Counted from the stretch's first letter, positions 51,919 through 61,441 are shown. The stretch: 64,000 nucleotides of DNA from Bdellovibrionales bacterium RIFCSPHIGHO2_01_FULL_40_29 (GCA_001771815.1 MEPU01000004.1:682001-746000), one strand, 5' to 3'. The notes: generated from the sequence alone by a model not told the origin. Numbers and translations: made by a program.

Positions 51919-52404
51919 ATGAAACACTACCCTGCAGAAATTGCGCACAAGACTTTCGAAAAAAAAATGATGGGTTACGATCCAGATGACGTTTCTGATT
52001 TTTTAACAATCATTGCCGCACAAATGGAAGCCCTATTGCAAGAGAGATCTGCATTTCAAACAGCTCTGAAGGAAAAAGAATTGCAGCTCTTAGAATATAA
52101 AGATCGTGATCACGTTTTAAAAGCCACGATCACGAGCGCTTCTCAAATGGCAGAGAAAATGAGATCTGATGCTGAACGTGAAGCAAAATTGATTATCAAT
52201 GATGCCCAACAAAAAGCAGAAATGATCACGCGTGATGCAAAAGACTCATTAAAAAAATCCTATCAAGATGTGGCTGATTTGAAAAAAGCCAGAATGCAGT
52301 TTGAAGCCAATTTGAAAGCCATGGCTCAAGCCCACTTATCATTGCTTGAACAAGGCGAATCTTTTATGCCAAGAATGCGCTTGCCGGATTTAGATATTAA
52401 GTAG
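51919..52404 (+). CDS. divIVA: DivIVA-domain protein
   Basis: A 161-residue coiled-coil protein. PAEIAHKTFEKKMMGYDPDDVSDFL matches the DivIVA N-terminal lipid-binding domain, and the rest is charged helix. DivIVA recognises curved membrane and organises poles and division. It is rare in diderms but reported in Bdellovibrio. The ATG at 51919 follows GGAGG. A TTG at 51898 lacks such a site. It follows proC by 109 bases and ends in a strong terminator. Confidence 0.9.
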   Translation: MKHYPAEIAHKTFEKKMMGYDPDDVSDFLTIIAAQMEALLQERSAFQTALKEKELQLLEYKDRDHVLKATITSASQMAEKMRSDAEREAKLIINDAQQKAEMITRDAKDSLKKSYQDVADLKKARMQFEANLKAMAQAHLSLLEQGESFMPRMRLPDLDIK

Positions 52405-52440
52405 CAGCCTCTGCTGCTACTTTTTCTTCTTTTTCTTTTT
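52401..52440 (+). terminator. Terminator of divIVA
   Basis: GTAGCAGC-CTCT-GCTGCTAC forms an 8-base stem, starting with the divIVA stop codon, followed by TTTTTCTTCTTTTTC. It overlaps the end of the convergent gene, whose poly-lysine tail is encoded by the complement of this T-tract. Confidence 0.9.
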
Positions 52441-53598
52441 GATTTTTACTTTGTATTCTTTTTCGACTGTTTCCGGATTAACCACGGGCTTTGCTTTTAC
52501 TTTTGTCTTCGGTGGCGGTGGTGGCTCGGGAACCTCTTGATTCTGAGTTGAGGTCTCGACCTCTTCGACATATTCCTCTTTTGATGGAGTCACAGGTTTA
52601 AAATAGTCCTGATTAACTCCATCATTGACGTCTTCTTTGAATCCCTTTTCAGATGGGTCAACAGACACAGAATTCTTTTTATGTCGTCCACTTCCGTGAT
52701 GTTCTGACTCGTAAGATTGTGATGAACTGCCGCCAAATCCCCATGTCACTGCGGCCCCACCATGAAACCCTTCTGCAGAATTAGATCCAATAATTGTATA
52801 CCCTCCAAAAAAACGGAAAGCCAAAGATTCATCCAACCGATACTTCAGATAGAATTCAGAATCTGTTAAATTTGGATTGATACTGTAATATTTTTTACTG
52901 GTCGCATTGACTCGATTTGTGAGCGTTTCTCGATCGGTTGATTGAGTCGTTTTTTCATCATCTTTAATACTCATATATCCAATAACTGCACCGCCAACAG
53001 CAATTTTTTCAAATTGCCATTCAGCACCCGCAGCATAGGTCAACAAAGTGGATAGACCTTCCATGCGATAGTTGATTCCACCTTTGGCATAAGGAGTAAA
53101 TCCACCCCAACGAAATGCCGTTCCAAGTGATCCAATAATCTGACCAGCCCCATCGCTATTCAGTGCAGAGTCTGCCGTCACATCTACTTTTTCAACGGCG
53201 TGAATGTACTTTGTTTCCGCTGTAAGTTCCCAGGATTCGCTCTCAACAATGCGATAATCCGCTCCGAAGTGAACATGACTTAATGTCGAGTTTGTACGTG
53301 TCGCTAATGAATCTCGAGATTCCGTCGAATTCACGGCTACCCCCAGCAGAACTCCAAAATCTTGAATGAAGACATAACGAGCTTCAGTTAAGAAATTAAT
53401 CGTTTGAAGATGATATCCCGCAGGAAGAGCGGCCTTTGTGGCATCGGATTGAAAGTTTGCAGTTGATTTGAAGTAATCAACTGCAAGATCAATATCAAAG
53501 CGCCCCGAATCATAATGTTGAAACGGCGAGCTCGCAAAAGCCATTTCAGATAAAAGTGACAGTAAAACCAGAACAAGAATGATATTTAATTTTTTCAT
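52417..53598 (-). CDS. Secreted beta-barrel-like protein with Pro-rich tail
   Basis: A 393-residue protein with a signal peptide (LVLVLLSLLSEMAFA), then about 280 residues of alternating strands (FDIDLAVDYFKSTANF; SWELTAETKYIHAVEK; FHGGAAVTWGF) typical of outer-membrane barrels. The barrel part ends near VTWGFGGSSSQ. The remaining 100 residues are a Ser/Glu/Pro-rich tail ending in seven lysines. No family recognised. Convergent with divIVA, with a 12-base gap that is entirely terminator. Confidence 0.75.
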   Translation of the reverse strand: MKKLNIILVLVLLSLLSEMAFASSPFQHYDSGRFDIDLAVDYFKSTANFQSDATKAALPAGYHLQTINFLTEARYVFIQDFGVLLGVAVNSTESRDSLATRTNSTLSHVHFGADYRIVESESWELTAETKYIHAVEKVDVTADSALNSDGAGQIIGSLGTAFRWGGFTPYAKGGINYRMEGLSTLLTYAAGAEWQFEKIAVGGAVIGYMSIKDDEKTTQSTDRETLTNRVNATSKKYYSINPNLTDSEFYLKYRLDESLAFRFFGGYTIIGSNSAEGFHGGAAVTWGFGGSSSQSYESEHHGSGRHKKNSVSVDPSEKGFKEDVNDGVNQDYFKPVTPSKEEYVEEVETSTQNQEVPEPPPPPKTKVKAKPVVNPETVEKEYKVKIKKKKKKK

Positions 53599-53653
53599 AG
53601 CCTTTTAAGTGTAGCTGAGTTGAAATGAAAATGGAGCAGCCAAAGGTCGAGAT

Positions 53654-54904
53654 ATGAGCGAAAATAAAAAACCAAAAATTGCAATTTTTCTGACGGTCTT
53701 CATTTACTTGCTTGGATTTGGCATGATTATCCCTGTTATTCCCATCATCAGCGTTGAATATGGGGCCACGGCGTTTCAAACAGGACTGCTTTTGTCCATT
53801 TATTCGTTGATGCAGTTTGTTTTCTCGCCATTTTGGGGTCGACTGAGCGATCGGTATGGGCGTCGCCCCATTTTACTGATTTGTTTATTCGGTGAGATTT
53901 TCTCTTATCTCTTTTTTGCGCTCTCGCGGAATCTCGAGATGCTTTTTGTTGCTCGTTGCTTATCTGGTTTTTTTGGAGCCTCCATTTCAACGGCTTCGGC
54001 TTACATCTCTGATATCACACCTCTGAATGAACGCTCAAAAGGAATGGCTTTGATTGGTGCGGCATTTGGTCTTGGATTTCTTTTTGGACCAGCTCTCGGG
54101 GGTGGTCTTACACTTTGGGCAGAGAAAATTTCGACTGATCCCGTTTTTCGAACCAGCTTTAGTGCTTATTGGGTCTCATTTTTATGCCTGATCACATTTG
54201 TTTTTGCATTTGTCACATTGAAGGAAACTCTTAAAAAAGAAATTTCCCAACAAAATAAACTGACACGACTTCAAGCCGTTACAAAATATTTATCCGCCCC
54301 TATCATCGGCCCTTTGGTATTTATTTTCTTTTTATCATCATTTGCCATGTCCACAATGGAGGCCACTCTAGTCTTGTTTATGCGAGATAAATTTAACTGG
54401 GGCCTAACAGAAGTGAGCTTTGGATTTGCTTATGTTGGACTGATGATTGTTATAACCCAAGGTTTTCTAGTTCGACGACTTATTCCTAAATATGGAGAGC
54501 GAAATATTTTGCGCATCGGATTGATCTGCATGGCGCTTGGGTTTTGTGGAATTGCTGCGGCTCAATCCTTGGTTGCGATGGCTTTGACTCAAACCATTCT
54601 GGCTCTGGGAGTTGGATTTGTAAACCCCTCAACTTTAGGCTCCATTTCCCTACTCACACCAAGCAGTGAGCAGGGATCGGCCCAGGGAACAACTCAAAGT
54701 ATGGCCTCGCTGGGACGTATCATTGGCCCGGCCATGGGCGGCGCTCTGTATGGTTCATTGAATCAAGAATCACCATTTATTATGGCTGGATTGCTGATTC
54801 TGATTGGATTACTAGTGGTGATTGCCATTTTTAAAGAAATTCCCATTGCAGGTCTCGTTAAAGAGCCCTCAACACCGGCAAAGGCAGAAGCAAATGTTAA
54901 ATAA
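53654..54904 (+). CDS. MFS multidrug-type transporter
   Basis: A 416-residue 12-helix major facilitator. Motif A is GRLSDRYGRRPILL between helices 2 and 3, and motif C-like AFGLGFLFGPALGGGL in helix 5 marks the drug:H+ antiporter group. The second half repeats a GSAQGTTQSMASLGRIIGPAMGGALYG pattern. It most resembles the TetA/Bmr class. It is followed by a rhodanese gene whose ATG lies within its last codons. Confidence 0.88.
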   Translation: MSENKKPKIAIFLTVFIYLLGFGMIIPVIPIISVEYGATAFQTGLLLSIYSLMQFVFSPFWGRLSDRYGRRPILLICLFGEIFSYLFFALSRNLEMLFVARCLSGFFGASISTASAYISDITPLNERSKGMALIGAAFGLGFLFGPALGGGLTLWAEKISTDPVFRTSFSAYWVSFLCLITFVFAFVTLKETLKKEISQQNKLTRLQAVTKYLSAPIIGPLVFIFFLSSFAMSTMEATLVLFMRDKFNWGLTEVSFGFAYVGLMIVITQGFLVRRLIPKYGERNILRIGLICMALGFCGIAAAQSLVAMALTQTILALGVGFVNPSTLGSISLLTPSSEQGSAQGTTQSMASLGRIIGPAMGGALYGSLNQESPFIMAGLLILIGLLVVIAIFKEIPIAGLVKEPSTPAKAEANVK

Positions 54905-55226
54905 AATTGGCTTTTACCAGTTTGATAACCTGATTCAAAATAGAGTCCCATTTCTTTTTATAAATTTAGCAGTGGATATCTCGCCCTGGTACTCGTCCTT
55001 AGGAAAAATGCATTTGGAGAAAAGCCTATTTGCCACTGAACAGGCAGAACTGCTTCCGAAATTGCAATCACAACAGGTCACTCAGCACGCAGCTATTGTC
55101 CTGTTGTGCAATGATGGCTCGGTATCGATGCAAATTTTTGCCGAACTTGCTGAAAATGGTTATACAAACGTCTATGTGATTGATGGCGGCTATCAGCAAT
55201 TGATGACTGAAAGGTCTCAGGCTTGA
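54894..55226 (+). CDS. Rhodanese-like domain protein
   Basis: A 110-residue single rhodanese domain. IVLLCNDGSVSM carries the catalytic Cys of the CxxGxxS loop, and AELAENGYTNVYVIDGGYQQ completes the fold. It transfers sulfur from thiosulfate or persulfides, or acts as a sulfur carrier. The ATG overlaps the MFS stop by 11 bases, so it is translationally coupled. The ribosome-binding site is internal to the MFS gene. Substrate unknown. Confidence 0.8.
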   Translation: MLNKIGFYQFDNLIQNRVPFLFINLAVDISPWYSSLGKMHLEKSLFATEQAELLPKLQSQQVTQHAAIVLLCNDGSVSMQIFAELAENGYTNVYVIDGGYQQLMTERSQA

Positions 55227-55239
55227 TACTGTAGTCAGC

Positions 55240-57927
55240 ATGAAAACACTAGCTGATCGTTACAATCCACAGGACGTTGAAAATCGAATTTATAATTGGT
55301 GGGAAGAGTCTGGATATTTTAAATCTGCAGATCAATCCACAAAACCACCTTTTTCAATTATTTTACCCCCTCCAAACGTCACAGGATTTTTGCACCTTGG
55401 CCATGCGCTGGATCACACCATTCAAGATCTGATGATTCGCTGGAAACGCATGAGCGGATTCAATACTATGTGGCTACCTGGAACAGATCATGCCGGAATT
55501 GCCACACAGTCAGTTGTCGAAAAAGAGTTAAAAAAAACTAATGTCACACGCCACGCTCTTGGTCGCGAAAAGTTTGTTGAAAAAATTTGGGAGTGGAAAC
55601 ACGAATATGGCGATCGTATTTATGGTCAAATGCGCCGATTAGGTGATTCTTGTGATTGGGATCGCGCAACGTTCACATTAGATGCTGGCGTTTCTGAAGC
55701 TGTTCGAAAAGTTTTTGTTTCACTTTACAAAAAAAATTCTATTTATAAAGGCCTTCGCTTAGTCAATTGGAGTGGTCCACTCGAAACAGCAATTTCTGAT
55801 CTCGAAGTTGAACACAAACAGATCAAAGGATTTATTTATCACATTCAGTATCCAATTGATGGCACAAGTGATTTCTTGACGATCGCCACCACGCGGCCTG
55901 AAACAATGCTTGGGGATACTGCGGTTTGTGTGCATCCAGAAGATGAACGCTATCAAAGTCTGATTGGAAAAACGGTTACAATTCCACTGATCAATCGTCA
56001 GATAAAAATTATTGCAGATACGTATGTTGACCGTGAATTTGGATCAGGTGTTGTCAAAATCACACCAGCTCATGATTTTAACGATTACAAAATTGGTAAA
56101 ACTCATAAACTGGAATTCATCAATTTACTCACAAAAAAATGTGAAATGAATGAGAACGCAGGACCTTACAAGGGATTAAAAGTTGCAGATGCGCGCAAAA
56201 AAGTTCTAGAAGATCTCAAATCCTTGGGTTTATTAGTTAAAGAAGAACCGCATATTAACTCTGTTGGTCATTGCTCGCGCTCGGGCGCGGTTGTTGAACC
56301 CTTTTTATCTGAACAGTGGTTCATGAAAATGGAAGAGCTTGCAACTCCGGCAAAGCGAGTTGTTGAATCGGGCACCGTTCGTTTTGAACCTGAATCTTGG
56401 ACAAAAGTTTATTTGCACTGGATGAACAACATCGAGGACTGGTGCATTTCAAGACAATTGTGGTGGGGACATCGCATTCCTGCATGGTCCTGTACCGACT
56501 GCGAAAAAACAACTGTCAGCGAAACAGATCCAACGGCATGTGAACATTGTGGAAGTTCCAACATAAAACAAGACGAAGATGTCCTAGACACTTGGTTTAG
56601 TTCAGCGTTGTGGCCATTCTCAACAATGGGTTGGCCAAATGCAGAAACACATTCGGTTGAAACCCAAAAAACTTTCTATCCCACCAACTACCTTGTAACC
56701 GGTCATGATATTATTTTCTTTTGGGTCGCTCGAATGATCATGATGGGATTAGAGTTTAAAAAAGATGTTCCTTTCAGAACTGTGTATATCCATGGACTCG
56801 TTCGGGATAGTCAGGGTCGGAAGATGTCGAAATCTTTGGGAAACTCAGTCGATCCTATTGAAATGATCGAAAAATTTGGGGCTGATGCTCTTCGGTTCAG
56901 CTTTCTAGCTCACTTGTTTTCAGGTAAAGATTTTAAATTCAGCGAACAGCGTGTTGAAGGTTATCGCAATTTTATGAATAAAGTCTGGAATGCATCACGC
57001 TTTGTACTTACTAATTTACAAGATTTCAAAGCACCAGCCGAAGGCGTGAAAGCGATGCCGATAAAAACAGATCTTTCCGTATTTGATCAATGGATTATTT
57101 CAAAACTTGCTGACGTTGAAAGAAGTGTTCATGACTTCCTTGAAGCGGAGAGGTTTTCTGATGCGGCAACAACCTTGTACCAATTTATCTGGAATCAATT
57201 CTGCGACTGGTACATCGAGTTTACAAAACCAATTATGACTTCAGGTGCACCAGCTGAAAAACATGCCACTCAATTGGTTATGGCACAGGTACTCAATCGA
57301 ACAATTCGTTTACTGCATCCGTTTTGTCCATTCTTAACTGAAGAAATTTATGCAAATCTACCGATCAAAGGTGCTGCTTGTATCGTCGATCAATACCCGA
57401 CTGTCCAAAATGATAAAGATCTTTTAGCTTTTGCGAGCAAACAGGCTGAAATTGAAATTGATATCGTTAAAGAAGTGATTACAGCCATTCGAAATATCCG
57501 TGGTGAAAATCGCATTAGCCCTGCTGTGAAACTAAAAATTCGCCTCGGAGTCAGTCAAGCTGATGTTCAAAAAATTCTAAATCACAACCACTCAGCCATT
57601 ATGACTTTGGCGCGACTCGAAGCCATGGAGATTGGCGAAGATGGCAATATGATGAAATGTGCCGTGGCTCTAGTTGCCGTGGGTACAGTTCAAATCAAAG
57701 TGATTATTCCACTTGAAGGCCTGGTGGATTTCAATGAAGAAATTAAGCGCATTCAGAAGACCATTGAAAAACTCGAAAAAGATGTGTCCTTACTGAATGG
57801 CAAACTTTCTAATGAAAAATTTGTTCAGAATGCCGATGAAGATGTGATTGCTAACGATCGTATTCTGCTGCAGCAATCAAAAGAACAGGTTATTTCACTG
57901 AAAGACGCGCTCACTCGCTTTCAGTAA
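55240..57927 (+). CDS. valS: Valyl-tRNA synthetase
   Basis: An 895-residue class I synthetase charging tRNA-Val, with editing. HIGH-type HLGH at residues 52-55 (after PPPNVTGFL), GTDHAGIATQ nearby, TTRPETMLGDTAV of the CP1 editing domain, and GRKMSKSLGN near residue 528. A zinc-knuckle pair CTDC/CEHC (about residue 425) is present. The C-terminus is a coiled coil (KRIQKTIEKLEKDVSLLNG). Complete. Confidence 0.98.
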   Translation: MKTLADRYNPQDVENRIYNWWEESGYFKSADQSTKPPFSIILPPPNVTGFLHLGHALDHTIQDLMIRWKRMSGFNTMWLPGTDHAGIATQSVVEKELKKTNVTRHALGREKFVEKIWEWKHEYGDRIYGQMRRLGDSCDWDRATFTLDAGVSEAVRKVFVSLYKKNSIYKGLRLVNWSGPLETAISDLEVEHKQIKGFIYHIQYPIDGTSDFLTIATTRPETMLGDTAVCVHPEDERYQSLIGKTVTIPLINRQIKIIADTYVDREFGSGVVKITPAHDFNDYKIGKTHKLEFINLLTKKCEMNENAGPYKGLKVADARKKVLEDLKSLGLLVKEEPHINSVGHCSRSGAVVEPFLSEQWFMKMEELATPAKRVVESGTVRFEPESWTKVYLHWMNNIEDWCISRQLWWGHRIPAWSCTDCEKTTVSETDPTACEHCGSSNIKQDEDVLDTWFSSALWPFSTMGWPNAETHSVETQKTFYPTNYLVTGHDIIFFWVARMIMMGLEFKKDVPFRTVYIHGLVRDSQGRKMSKSLGNSVDPIEMIEKFGADALRFSFLAHLFSGKDFKFSEQRVEGYRNFMNKVWNASRFVLTNLQDFKAPAEGVKAMPIKTDLSVFDQWIISKLADVERSVHDFLEAERFSDAATTLYQFIWNQFCDWYIEFTKPIMTSGAPAEKHATQLVMAQVLNRTIRLLHPFCPFLTEEIYANLPIKGAACIVDQYPTVQNDKDLLAFASKQAEIEIDIVKEVITAIRNIRGENRISPAVKLKIRLGVSQADVQKILNHNHSAIMTLARLEAMEIGEDGNMMKCAVALVAVGTVQIKVIIPLEGLVDFNEEIKRIQKTIEKLEKDVSLLNGKLSNEKFVQNADEDVIANDRILLQQSKEQVISLKDALTRFQ

Positions 57928-57973
57928 GAAAATTTTATCTGTCTAGAATCCTGACATCTGGTTTTAAGTTCAA

Positions 57974-57998
57974 CCCTGGCGTAACCTCTGCGCCAGGG
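57974..57998 (+). promoter_or_regulatory. Hairpin covering the endonuclease ribosome-binding site
   Basis: CCCTGGCG-N9-CGCCAGGG forms a GC-rich 8-base stem ending 10 bases before the ATG. The right arm includes CAGGGG, the only purine-rich ribosome-binding candidate, so the stem could hide it. It has no U-tract, so it is not an intrinsic terminator for valS. Confidence 0.5.
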
Positions 57999-58008
57999 GA
58001 AAATCACT

Positions 58009-58803
58009 ATGAAAATCAGTTTTATTTTTTCATTACTTATCTTTTCATCGCAGGGGCAGGCGGCTGACATTTCTGAATTGTGCCTGAGCGAATTTGAAAA
58101 CACGCTCAATTTTTCACATCAAATTACTGAAAGACCCTCTCGCGAACTGACTGTTATCTCTTGGAACGCCCATAAGTACGGAGATCGAAATTATTTTACT
58201 GATTTAAAGAAGCTTTCCGCAGATGCCGATGTTCTGATGATTCAAGAGGCCATGCATTCCACGGGCTGGGAAAAAGCTTTTGCCTCGCACATGCCATTTT
58301 CATTTACTTTTTTTGAAAGCTTTTGCGATAAGGACAAGCAAGCAACCGGAGTTCAAAATGGAGCTCGTTACAAACTAGAAAATAATGTGAACTTAGTGTC
58401 GCCGGATACAGAACCTGTTTCATTTACTCCGAAAGTCAGTGGCGTTTCCCGCATCGATATCCCCGGTGAAGGCAGTGTTCTACTTATAAATACACATGCC
58501 ATGAACTTTAATACTGGAAAAAAATTCGAACGCCAAATTGACCAAGTTGCGAACTATATAGCTTCTCAGAATGGACGTGTTATTTGGGCAGGGGACTTTA
58601 ATACCTGGAATGCGTCTCGTAAGAAGTATCTGGATCAAAAAACTCAAGAGTTGGGCCTTATTCATGTGAAGCCATCAGATGATGATCGCTCATTGATCTT
58701 AGATCATATTTATGTTCGAGGTTTTCAAGTGATACGCGCCGAAATTCTTGATTATAAAACGTCGGACCACCGTCCGCTGCGGGCAATGCTTAAATTTCAA
58801 TAA
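58009..58803 (+). CDS. Exported endonuclease/exonuclease/phosphatase-family protein
   Basis: A 264-residue protein with a signal peptide (FSLLIFSSQGQAA). The EEP fold shows VISWNAHKYG, MIQEAMHST with the metal-binding Glu, VIWAGDFNTWNASRKK (catalytic Asp/Asn) and DHRPLRAML (Asp-His). It could cut DNA, RNA or phospholipids. Secretion suggests degradation of external nucleic acid or phosphoesters. It begins 81 bases after valS behind a hairpin. Confidence 0.85.
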   Translation: MKISFIFSLLIFSSQGQAADISELCLSEFENTLNFSHQITERPSRELTVISWNAHKYGDRNYFTDLKKLSADADVLMIQEAMHSTGWEKAFASHMPFSFTFFESFCDKDKQATGVQNGARYKLENNVNLVSPDTEPVSFTPKVSGVSRIDIPGEGSVLLINTHAMNFNTGKKFERQIDQVANYIASQNGRVIWAGDFNTWNASRKKYLDQKTQELGLIHVKPSDDDRSLILDHIYVRGFQVIRAEILDYKTSDHRPLRAMLKFQ

Positions 58804-58817
58804 TTTGAAGCAAGTGA

Positions 58818-59582
58818 TTACAGACACTGGCAATGGGATGTCGATGCATCTGTTTCAGTGCAACTGAAGGTCTTTTCGCCCTTGGATAGCGAAAATGATT
58901 GAACCTTGCCGCTTCTTTCGACCACGACAAGCTCTTCGCCCTCTTGATAGTAAATCCGACTGCCTTTTTCTTCTAAAGTTTCTTGGCCATCTGCTTTCAG
59001 AGAATTTAAAAAATCATCTGTGGGATCTGTAGCGACTTCCGTTGCTAACGGTTGTAACTCGGGCATACCTTGATCATTTAACTTATAAAGTTGAGCGCGC
59101 TTCACAGGACTACCGTTATCCAAATATTCAACTTCAGTTCGGATCCGCTTCATCGATCCATCCCCATATTTTAAGTCAGTCTGTGTCCAATCATCCATTT
59201 TAACCACAATCTCACCCAATGCTGGCCGAAGACTGTTGGTTAAATTTTCGAGCGAGGGCTCGACCTTTTCGGCGTCAACAGTGGATTGAAACCCCAAACA
59301 CACTCCCAGCTGCTGCAAGTGTTCTGAAAAAGTCGTCTCAATTTCTTCGATTTGCTCTACACTGGAGTCCTGAACAGATTTTTCTTTGAGAAGTTTGGTG
59401 CCCGAGGCTTGCTTTGCCATCACTTTATCATCTGCGGCTGGAGTTGCCGCCACTTCGGCAGAGTCTTCTTCTTCGGTGACCGTCACTGCTAAATCCAAGG
59501 GATGATCAGAGCGGTCACGCAAAAAGAAAAAAGCCATAATCAATAAAGTCACCGTTATGGCTAAATAATACTTAGATCGCAT
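58818..59582 (-). CDS. Membrane-anchored protein of unknown function
   Basis: A 254-residue protein with one N-terminal helix (YYLAITVTLLIMAFFFL), a disordered acidic Ala/Glu-rich region to about residue 75, then a mixed alpha/beta domain with cysteines (VCLGFQST; FSCTETDASTSHCQCL at the end) that may form disulfides. The final Cys cluster suggests a periplasmic location. No family recognised. It follows the oxygenase gene on the minus strand by 12 bases, so they may share a transcript. Confidence 0.7.
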   Translation of the reverse strand: MRSKYYLAITVTLLIMAFFFLRDRSDHPLDLAVTVTEEEDSAEVAATPAADDKVMAKQASGTKLLKEKSVQDSSVEQIEEIETTFSEHLQQLGVCLGFQSTVDAEKVEPSLENLTNSLRPALGEIVVKMDDWTQTDLKYGDGSMKRIRTEVEYLDNGSPVKRAQLYKLNDQGMPELQPLATEVATDPTDDFLNSLKADGQETLEEKGSRIYYQEGEELVVVERSGKVQSFSLSKGEKTFSCTETDASTSHCQCL

Positions 59583-59594
59583 ATGTATCAGATC

Positions 59595-60572
59595 TTACTT
59601 GATAAGACCGATTTCGCGCAATCTTTGCATTAAAAATTCGTGAGCTGTAATATCCGCGTACTTGGCGCCCGTTCCTCGACATGATGGCAAACAACTTAAA
59701 AGCGATTCTGGATGTGGATGCATAAAAAATGGCATTGAATACCGCGATTGATTTGTTCCATCTTGTGGATTCACCACTCGATGTGTGGTTGAAGGAATCA
59801 CATCATTGGTAATCCGAGCCAGCATATCGCCGGCATCGACAATCAAGGATCCATAATCACTTTCGACGTCCAACCATGTGCCATCACGATCTTTCAGCTG
59901 CAAACCCGATGTGGTTGCCGCTGGCAATATTGTGATAAAATTAATATCTTCATGAGCCGCCGCACGCACGCATCGTGGATCAACGCCTTCGGGAATCGGT
60001 GGATAATGTAAAAGTCTGTGAATCGAATTACCTTCGACAACCATTTTTTTAAAAAAGTCTTTTTCCACCTCTAATGGATATGACAAGGCTTCCATCATCT
60101 GAATACCCGCTGTTTCCAGCTGTTTAAATAACTTATCAAATAAAGGGCGAAATTCAGGAACGGTATCATCTGGCCAAATATTTTTGGGATAATACTTTGA
60201 AAAGGGATGCCCATCAGCCACTTCGCGACCGACGTGCCAAAACTCTTTTAAATCTTTAACCGGAGAATCCTTTGCGTGCTCTTTTCCAAAAGCGGTGTAA
60301 CCCCGTTGTCCGCCACCCAATTCAGATACATAAGATAATTTTTTCTTCTCTGGCAAGGCATAGAATTTTTCTAAAACTTGATACGCTTCTGTGAAGACAG
60401 ATGGTGCGATGTCATGATCTTTCAGAATAATGAAACCATACTCTTTAATTCCATGAAAAAGCTGATCAATGAATTTCACTTTATCAGTTTCAGACCCATG
60501 TAAATACGAACCTAAACTGAGAGTAGGCACTTTTCGTAGAGTTGAGTTTTGATTGGATGTGTTTTGTTGCAT
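59595..60572 (-). CDS. 2-oxoglutarate/Fe(II)-dependent dioxygenase of the IPNS family
   Basis: A 325-residue oxygenase of the isopenicillin-N-synthase/2OG-Fe(II) family. N-terminal DIOX_N domain: VPTLSLGSYL, GFIILKDHDI. The core has the iron triad His207-x-Asp209 (AAAHEDINFITIL) and His264 (STTHRVVNP), with Arg277-x-Ser279 (NQSRYSM) for 2-oxoglutarate. The substrate cannot be read. There is no biosynthetic cluster around it. Its start ATG follows AAGGAGATAACC. Confidence 0.9.
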   Translation of the reverse strand: MQQNTSNQNSTLRKVPTLSLGSYLHGSETDKVKFIDQLFHGIKEYGFIILKDHDIAPSVFTEAYQVLEKFYALPEKKKLSYVSELGGGQRGYTAFGKEHAKDSPVKDLKEFWHVGREVADGHPFSKYYPKNIWPDDTVPEFRPLFDKLFKQLETAGIQMMEALSYPLEVEKDFFKKMVVEGNSIHRLLHYPPIPEGVDPRCVRAAAHEDINFITILPAATTSGLQLKDRDGTWLDVESDYGSLIVDAGDMLARITNDVIPSTTHRVVNPQDGTNQSRYSMPFFMHPHPESLLSCLPSCRGTGAKYADITAHEFLMQRLREIGLIK

Positions 60573-60652
60573 TGGTTATCTCCTTGATTGATCGGCTTCA
60601 AGTAATTAACCATATCCGCTCTTTTTTCGCTAGAGCGAAAGCCTTTCAGAAA

Positions 60653-61381
60653 TCACAACTTACCATGCGAAAAGAGAATATTAAAAACAACGGCCTCGTC
60701 TTGAGATAAAAATTCGAAATGAATATCTCCGTCATACAGTCTAAAAGCATGTTTATTTCGATATGGTGACTCGATGGATTCAAAACCCTTATACACCAGT
60801 GGTCGTGGGTCTTGCTGAACCAATTGCTCGATGATTTTTTGAAGCTCTGATCGCCCTGAACGCTGGATCCAAATTTCTAAATTTTGCATGGCCTCTTTTG
60901 TAAATTGAACACGAACGTCTTTTTTATCGACAGTTTCTAACCAACCACCTTTGGCCTGAGGAACACTCTCAAACGCAGGAAGGTACGGCTTCACATCTAA
61001 AATGGGTGTCCCATCAACAAGATCAGCCCCGGCTAAAATCAAAATATTCTCGCGGATTTCAACCAATTCAACTAATGATAATCCGATAGGATTTGGACGA
61101 TGGGGTGAGCGTGTCGCAAACACTCCGATACTGGCCCCATTCAATCGCGGTGGATGAATCTTGGCGTGATATCGCGCGGAATTATTCAAGTGAAAAACAA
61201 ATTGCAACCACACATGCGAAAATCCATCCAACCCCTGAAGCGCTAACTCGGGTTGTAAATCTGAACGCAATGCCAATTCAGAATAAACTTTGACGATGCC
61301 AGATTGCCGAGGAACTCCGAATTTATCAGGATAACCTGATTTTAAAAATCCAATGGGCTCAAATGAAAAATTAGAACTCAA
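60653..61381 (-). CDS. trmO: tRNA (N6-threonylcarbamoyladenosine37) methyltransferase TrmO-like
   Basis: A 242-residue TsaA/TrmO-type SAM methyltransferase. FEPIGFLKSGYPDKFGVPRQ at the N-terminus, HVWLQFVFHL and FATRSPHRPNPIGLSLVEL are the family signature. The last of these binds SAM. The C-terminal domain (YKGFESIESPYRNKHAFRLYDGDIHFEFL) matches the longer TrmO subgroup. It modifies t6A37 of some tRNAs. Confidence 0.9.
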   Translation of the reverse strand: MSSNFSFEPIGFLKSGYPDKFGVPRQSGIVKVYSELALRSDLQPELALQGLDGFSHVWLQFVFHLNNSARYHAKIHPPRLNGASIGVFATRSPHRPNPIGLSLVELVEIRENILILAGADLVDGTPILDVKPYLPAFESVPQAKGGWLETVDKKDVRVQFTKEAMQNLEIWIQRSGRSELQKIIEQLVQQDPRPLVYKGFESIESPYRNKHAFRLYDGDIHFEFLSQDEAVVFNILFSHGKL

Positions 61382-61441
61382 TGTCGCTCCCTGGGTTCAG
61401 TCAAACCAGAGATATACTTGAAACTGCTAGCAGAAGTCCAT

